NCBI GenBank assembly: GCA_020026175.1
Contig: JAHHQV010000043.1
Location: forward strand, 1 to 24,684
Reading direction: 5' to 3'
DNA length: 24,684 nt
DNA from: Phocaeicola sp.
GTDB taxonomy: Bacteria > Bacteroidota > Bacteroidia > Bacteroidales > Bacteroidaceae
Below are positions 21,181 to 24,684 of the stretch, piece by piece (the first letter of the stretch is position 1; every line of letters starts with the position of its first letter). The position numbers and the translations under genes were made by a program. The notes under the pieces are model-generated. The model had not been told where the DNA came from, searched no databases, and was given only the letters and a program-made list of their open reading frames with translations.

Positions 21181-21909
21181 TCAATTCACGTAAACTGTCT
21201 TGAAATATTTTTCAAACAGTGCTTTTGCTCTCTCAAGTTGCTCTTGTGAGTTATATTCTACCCCTTTCAGTTTGTATTCCATATTCATGGCTTCATATTT
21301 GTGAACCCCTAATGTATGATATGGCAAAATTTCTACTCTCTTTATTTGAGTATAATCCTTGAAGTGTTCTCCCAAAGCTATCATATCTTCATCAAAAGCA
21401 CTGTATCCTTGAACTAAAACATATCTTAGCCAGAAAGGCTTGTTCTTTTCTTCCAACCATGCAGCGGTTCTCAGGGTTTGTTCGTTACTTCTTTCGGTAA
21501 GAGTTTTATGTCTTGTAGGATTAAATTCTTTAATATCCAGAAGTACAAGGTCGGCTAGCGAAAGAAGCTCCTTTACATCATCGTTCCATATACCACCATT
21601 TGTGTCAACGCAAATATGTATTCCGGCTTCTTTCAACATTTTGAACAAAGGTATCAATGCTTTTGCCTGAAAAGTAGGTTCTCCACCACTGAAAGTTATT
21701 CCTCCTTTGTTTCCGAAGAATGGTTTTTGGCTGACTGCCATCTTTAGTATTTCTTCAGGCATTGTTTCTTTGCTTTCTCCTTTTGAGTCTATAGTATCGG
21801 GGTTGGCGCAATAAAGACATCTGAAATTGCATCCCTGAAGGAAAACAACCAGTCGTATACCAGGACCGTCATATGTACCTAACGATTCGTAAGAATGTAC
21901 TCTTATCAT
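21181..21909 (-). CDS. pflA: Pyruvate formate-lyase activating enzyme (radical SAM)
   Basis: A 242-residue radical SAM enzyme that uses a [4Fe-4S] cluster and S-adenosylmethionine to abstract the glycyl hydrogen of PflB. The cluster motif is C27-x3-C31-x2-C34 in LQGCNFRCLYCANPD. The SAM-binding TFSGGEPTFQ motif follows at ~73-82, then DTNGG and LLDIKEFNPTRH, then RYVLVQGYS and RVEILPYHTLGVHKYE, all typical of PflA. It is encoded 99 bases after pflB on the same strand; a terminator-like hairpin in the gap (21936-21969) probably lowers pflA transcription relative to pflB, in line with its catalytic role. It is active only without oxygen, which agrees with an anaerobic gut organism. Confidence 0.97.
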   Translation of the reverse strand: MIRVHSYESLGTYDGPGIRLVVFLQGCNFRCLYCANPDTIDSKGESKETMPEEILKMAVSQKPFFGNKGGITFSGGEPTFQAKALIPLFKMLKEAGIHICVDTNGGIWNDDVKELLSLADLVLLDIKEFNPTRHKTLTERSNEQTLRTAAWLEEKNKPFWLRYVLVQGYSAFDEDMIALGEHFKDYTQIKRVEILPYHTLGVHKYEAMNMEYKLKGVEYNSQEQLERAKALFEKYFKTVYVN

Positions 21910-21935
21910 AAATTAAAAGTGTGTTTTATATATTT

Positions 21936-21969
21936 AAAAACAAAGGCTGCCCTAATGAAAAGGCAGCCT
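21936..21969 (-). terminator. Hairpin between pflB and pflA
   Basis: AGGCTGCC (21944-21951) pairs with GGCAGCCT (21962-21969) around a 10-base loop, and on the minus strand TTTGTTTTTAAA follows. As pflA has no clear promoter of its own here, this looks like a leaky terminator setting the pflB:pflA ratio. Confidence 0.75.
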
Positions 21970-22008
21970 CTAGAATTATTATGCTTTTTAATAAGTCTTC
22001 TTATTATA

Positions 22009-24231
22009 TTACATGCGCTGGTGGAAGCTGCGTGAAATTACTTCCAACTGATGTTCACGGCTAAGCTTGATAAAGTTTACTGCATATCCTGAAACTCGGA
22101 TTGTAAGTTGAGGATACTTTTCTGGATGTTCCATAGCATCTTCCAGCATTTCACGGTTCAGTACGTTTACGTTCAAGTGGTGAGCACCTTTCACGAAATA
22201 TCCGTCCATCATTGTTACCAAGTTCTCTATACGGCTATCTTTGTCTACTCCAAGAGATTTAGGAACGATAGAGAATGTATTACTGATACCATCCTGAGAG
22301 TCACGATAACGAAGTTTTGCTACAGAACTTAGAGATGCAATAGCACCGTTCTTGTCACGTCCATGCATTGGATTTGCTCCAGGGGCAAAAGCAACACCTT
22401 TTCCACGTCCGTCAGGAGTAGCACCTGTTTTCTTTCCGTACATTACGTTTGATGTAATAGTAAGGATAGATAGGGTAGGTTTTGCATTCTTGTAGATAGG
22501 AAGTTTCTTCAATTCTTCGTCAAAGTAGTAAATCAAATCTACTGCAAGGTGGTCTACGCGGTCATCGTCATTACCGAAGCATGGGAATTCGCCTTCAATA
22601 TCAAAACCTTCAGTCAGTCCTATGTCATTACGTTTAGCTTTTACTGTTGCATATTTGATAGCAGAAAGTGAGTCTACAGCGATAGACATACCTGCTACAC
22701 CATAAGCAAGGTTGATAGCATGTTCAGTATCAACAAATGCCATCTGAGCTTTTTCGTAATAATATTTGTCGTGCATATAGTGGATGATGTTCATCGCTTC
22801 ATTGTAAACACGAGCCATTTCTTTCAATACTTTCTTGTAGTTGGCAAGAACTTCTTCAAAATTAAGGACGTCACCGCTAAGAACAGGGATATCTTTAACC
22901 ATCAAAGTACCTGTATTTTCGCATCGTCCTCCGTTGATAGCAAGAAGAAGAGCTTTAGCCAAGTTACAACGTGCTCCGAAGAACTGTATATGACGGCCTA
23001 TTTCCTGGTAAGATACGCAACAAGCGATACCGTAGTCATCAGAGTTACGTACTTCACGCATCAAATCGTCATTTTCATACTGTATAGATGAAGTATCAAT
23101 AGAAACCTGAGCACAGAAATCCTTGAATCCTTTAGGAAGTTCAGGACTCCAAAGAACAGTCAAGTTTGGTTCTGGAGAAGGACCTAGGTTGTAAAGAGTC
23201 TGCAAGAAACGGAATGAAGTCTTTGTAACCTTAGTACGTCCATCGTTGAATCGGCCACCAATAGCTTCAGTTACCCATGTTGGGTCACCAGCAAAGATGT
23301 CAGTATAAGCCTGCATACGAAGATGACGCACCATACGCAATTTGATTACGAACTGGTCGATTAATTCCTGAGCATGGATTTCATCTATAATTCCGTTTGC
23401 CATATCATATTCGATGTAAATGTCAAGGAATGATGAAACGTTACCAAGAGACATAGCAGCACCATCTTGTTCTTTTACAGCAGCAAGGTAAGCCATGTAA
23501 ACCCATTGAACAGCTTCCTGGGAATTTGTGGCGGGACGGCTTAGGTCAAGTCCATACTGTTGTCCCATAACCTTGATTTCCTTAAGAGCCTTGATCTGTT
23601 CAGCAACTTCTTCACGCTGACGGATTCTTGATTCAGTCATAGGGCCAGTCAGATGACGCAAGTCGTCAGATTTAGCTTCGATAATTCTGTCGATACCATA
23701 AAGTGCAAGACGGCGGTAGTCACCTATTACACGACCTCTGGCGTAGTTGTCAGGTAGACCTGTCAAGAAACCAAGAGAACGGAATGAACGAATTTCTTCA
23801 GTATAAGCATCGAAAACCCCGTCATTATGAGTCTTACGGTAATGAGTGAAAATGTCTTTCACTTTTGGGTCTACTTCAGTACCATTTTCACGACATGCTT
23901 TTTCTACTACTTTAATACCGCCGAAAGGCTTGATAGCACGGCGTAAAACTTCGTCAGTCTGTAAGCCTACAATCACCTCGTTATCCTTATCGATATACCC
24001 TGGAGCAAAAGATGTAATTGTTGAAACTGTAGATGGGTCTAGAGAGCGGACTCCATTGTTAGCACGTTCTTCAGCCAAAGCTTCAAGACATTTGTTCCAA
24101 ACTGCTTTTGTTCGTTCTGTTGGGCCTGTCAAAAATGATGCGTCGCCTTCGTAAGGAGTGATGTTTGTTCTTACAAAGTCTGTAACATTGATTTCATGAT
24201 TCCAACGACCTTCTTTAAAATTCATTACCAT
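22009..24231 (-). CDS. pflB: Formate acetyltransferase (pyruvate formate-lyase)
   Basis: A 740-residue glycyl-radical enzyme (E. coli PflB has 760). It converts pyruvate and CoA to acetyl-CoA and formate in the cytoplasm during anaerobic fermentation. The active-site pair is C404-C405 in DDYGIACCVSY, and the radical glycine is G715 in TIRVSGYAVNF, 25 residues from the C-terminus. Other family marks are the N-terminal GRWNHEINVTDFV with RTNITPYEGDASFLTGPTERT, GRVIGDYRRLALYG, GRCENTGTLM and TPDGRGKGVAFAPGANPMHGRD. The true start may be M3 (24225) instead of 24231. It has a full promoter at 24274-24304, and pflA follows. Formate made here can feed the PurT reaction. Confidence 0.98.
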   Translation of the reverse strand: MVMNFKEGRWNHEINVTDFVRTNITPYEGDASFLTGPTERTKAVWNKCLEALAEERANNGVRSLDPSTVSTITSFAPGYIDKDNEVIVGLQTDEVLRRAIKPFGGIKVVEKACRENGTEVDPKVKDIFTHYRKTHNDGVFDAYTEEIRSFRSLGFLTGLPDNYARGRVIGDYRRLALYGIDRIIEAKSDDLRHLTGPMTESRIRQREEVAEQIKALKEIKVMGQQYGLDLSRPATNSQEAVQWVYMAYLAAVKEQDGAAMSLGNVSSFLDIYIEYDMANGIIDEIHAQELIDQFVIKLRMVRHLRMQAYTDIFAGDPTWVTEAIGGRFNDGRTKVTKTSFRFLQTLYNLGPSPEPNLTVLWSPELPKGFKDFCAQVSIDTSSIQYENDDLMREVRNSDDYGIACCVSYQEIGRHIQFFGARCNLAKALLLAINGGRCENTGTLMVKDIPVLSGDVLNFEEVLANYKKVLKEMARVYNEAMNIIHYMHDKYYYEKAQMAFVDTEHAINLAYGVAGMSIAVDSLSAIKYATVKAKRNDIGLTEGFDIEGEFPCFGNDDDRVDHLAVDLIYYFDEELKKLPIYKNAKPTLSILTITSNVMYGKKTGATPDGRGKGVAFAPGANPMHGRDKNGAIASLSSVAKLRYRDSQDGISNTFSIVPKSLGVDKDSRIENLVTMMDGYFVKGAHHLNVNVLNREMLEDAMEHPEKYPQLTIRVSGYAVNFIKLSREHQLEVISRSFHQRM

Positions 24232-24273
24232 AGTAATTATAAGTTATAATGTTTTATATTGGTTTTACCTCTG

Positions 24274-24304
24274 CAAAGGTAACTATTTGTCCTGAATTAT
24301 ACAA
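24274..24304 (-). promoter_or_regulatory. Promoter of pflB
   Basis: On the minus strand TTG (24302-24304), 20 bases, then TACCTTTG (24274-24281), a full match to both elements. The ATG is about 43 bases downstream of the -7 box. GGTTTTACC and AGGTAA sequences around the box form loose dyads that may be accidental. Confidence 0.85.
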
Positions 24305-24559
24305 CTATTTGCATTAATGAAATTATTAATTTGTATTAATTACAACTTTATTTTCTCTACTCTATAATTATGTAGGTTGGTTTACTCAGGATAAAGATAG
24401 TATCTTGTTATTGTTATAGATTATATAATATAATGTGTTTTTTATTACTTGAAATTTTTGGAAATAAATAAATGCGAATTTTATAAAATAATAACTGCTT
24501 TATAATCAATGATGTATTTAAAAAAAGAGTACAAATATGCATAAAAAAGTACATAAAAG

Positions 24560-24591
24560 TTTGGAACTGTCAAAAAGTAGACATATCTTTG
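24560..24591 (+). promoter_or_regulatory. Promoter of the tRNA-Ser gene
   Basis: TTTG (24560-24563), 20 bases after its TTG, then TATCTTTG (24584-24591). This is a perfect Bacteroidetes promoter about 41 bases before the mature tRNA 5' end. Confidence 0.85.
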
Positions 24592-24632
24592 CATCGCATT
24601 TGAGAAATAATGCTGATAACAATTAAAGAATT

Positions 24633-24684
24633 GGAAGTTTGGGTGAGTGGCTGAAACCACCAGTTTGCTAAACTGACGTGCGGG
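24633..24684 (+). tRNA. tRNA-Ser(GCU), 3' end outside the window
   Basis: The sequence starts with acceptor strand GGAAGTT, then a D-arm of serine type (GGTGAGTGGCTGAAACC), and an anticodon arm with loop TTGCTAA giving anticodon GCT, which reads AGC/AGU serine codons. GACGTGCGGG begins the long variable arm expected for tRNA-Ser. The window ends there, so the variable arm, T-arm and 3' acceptor are missing. Confidence 0.9.

Larger units (their letters stand above)
24232..24632. other. 401-base intergenic region between pflB and tRNA-Ser
   Basis: This AT-rich divergent spacer holds the pflB promoter (24274-24304, minus) and the tRNA promoter (24560-24591, plus). Between about 24305 and 24559 I see no convincing ORF, hairpin or repeat. 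It could contain distal regulatory sites for pflB, but no dyad stands out. Confidence 0.6.

Noticed and set aside
1..24684. CRISPR array, prophage, integrative element or toxin-antitoxin module
   Set aside because: No regularly spaced repeats, integrase, phage genes, attachment repeats or recognisable toxin-antitoxin pair were seen; the tRNA at the right edge is cut before its 3' end, so an attachment site there cannot be assessed.

Overview
The window looks like chromosomal DNA from a gut-type member of the Bacteroidales, close to Bacteroides, Phocaeicola or Prevotella. The evidence is the lineage-restricted protein families (a fimbrillin-tip-like surface protein, an S16 with a long charged tail, DUF4301, a CarboxypepD_reg-type TonB receptor) and the promoters. 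Several intergenic regions carry a TTG box, exactly 20 bases, then a TAnnTTTG box, which is the Bacteroidetes primary sigma factor pattern. Most genes are ordinary core or housekeeping genes. I see no integrase, insertion sequence, phage module or CRISPR array.

Layout. At 1-584 is the 3' end of a surface or fimbrial protein, followed by two hairpins, one of them a strong bidirectional terminator. The minus strand then holds rpsP (S16), an OPT-family transporter, an Rpn/PD-(D/E)XK nuclease, a DUF1573 exported protein and a long RelA/SpoT homologue whose hydrolase site is degenerate. From 7300 to 12244 the plus strand carries a DUF4301 nucleotidyltransferase-like protein, a PNGase F-like lipoprotein, purT and a DUF308 membrane protein. 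From 12319 to 19170 the minus strand carries an AraC regulator, an AqpZ-type aquaporin, a ZupT-type ZIP transporter, a TonB-dependent receptor, a small His-rich membrane protein and an NADPH-type iron alcohol dehydrogenase. From 19335 to 20661 the plus strand has a hemerythrin-domain protein and a LuxR-type regulator. Next come a putative small membrane protein, pflA and pflB on the minus strand, and the start of a tRNA-Ser(GCU) on the plus strand at the right edge.

How the genes may work together. The His-rich protein, TonB receptor and ZupT form a plausible metal (possibly zinc) import locus spanning both membranes. Its promoter carries two palindromes, one between the -33 and -7 boxes and one just upstream of -33. 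pflB and pflA form the anaerobic pyruvate formate-lyase unit, with a terminator-like hairpin between them. The relA homologue probably makes (p)ppGpp but probably cannot hydrolyse it.

The most interesting part is 19264-20810. A hemerythrin/ScdA-like protein is encoded one base ahead of a LuxR regulator whose receiver lacks the phospho-acceptor aspartate. The promoter before the operon and a second promoter just after it share the same GGTATTG -33 element and nearby AATACC/GGTATT half-sites. The second promoter faces only minus-strand genes and meets a strong hairpin about 90 bases later, which suggests a small RNA in the same regulon. I propose this as an unrecognised redox, NO or iron-responsive circuit; that role is inference.
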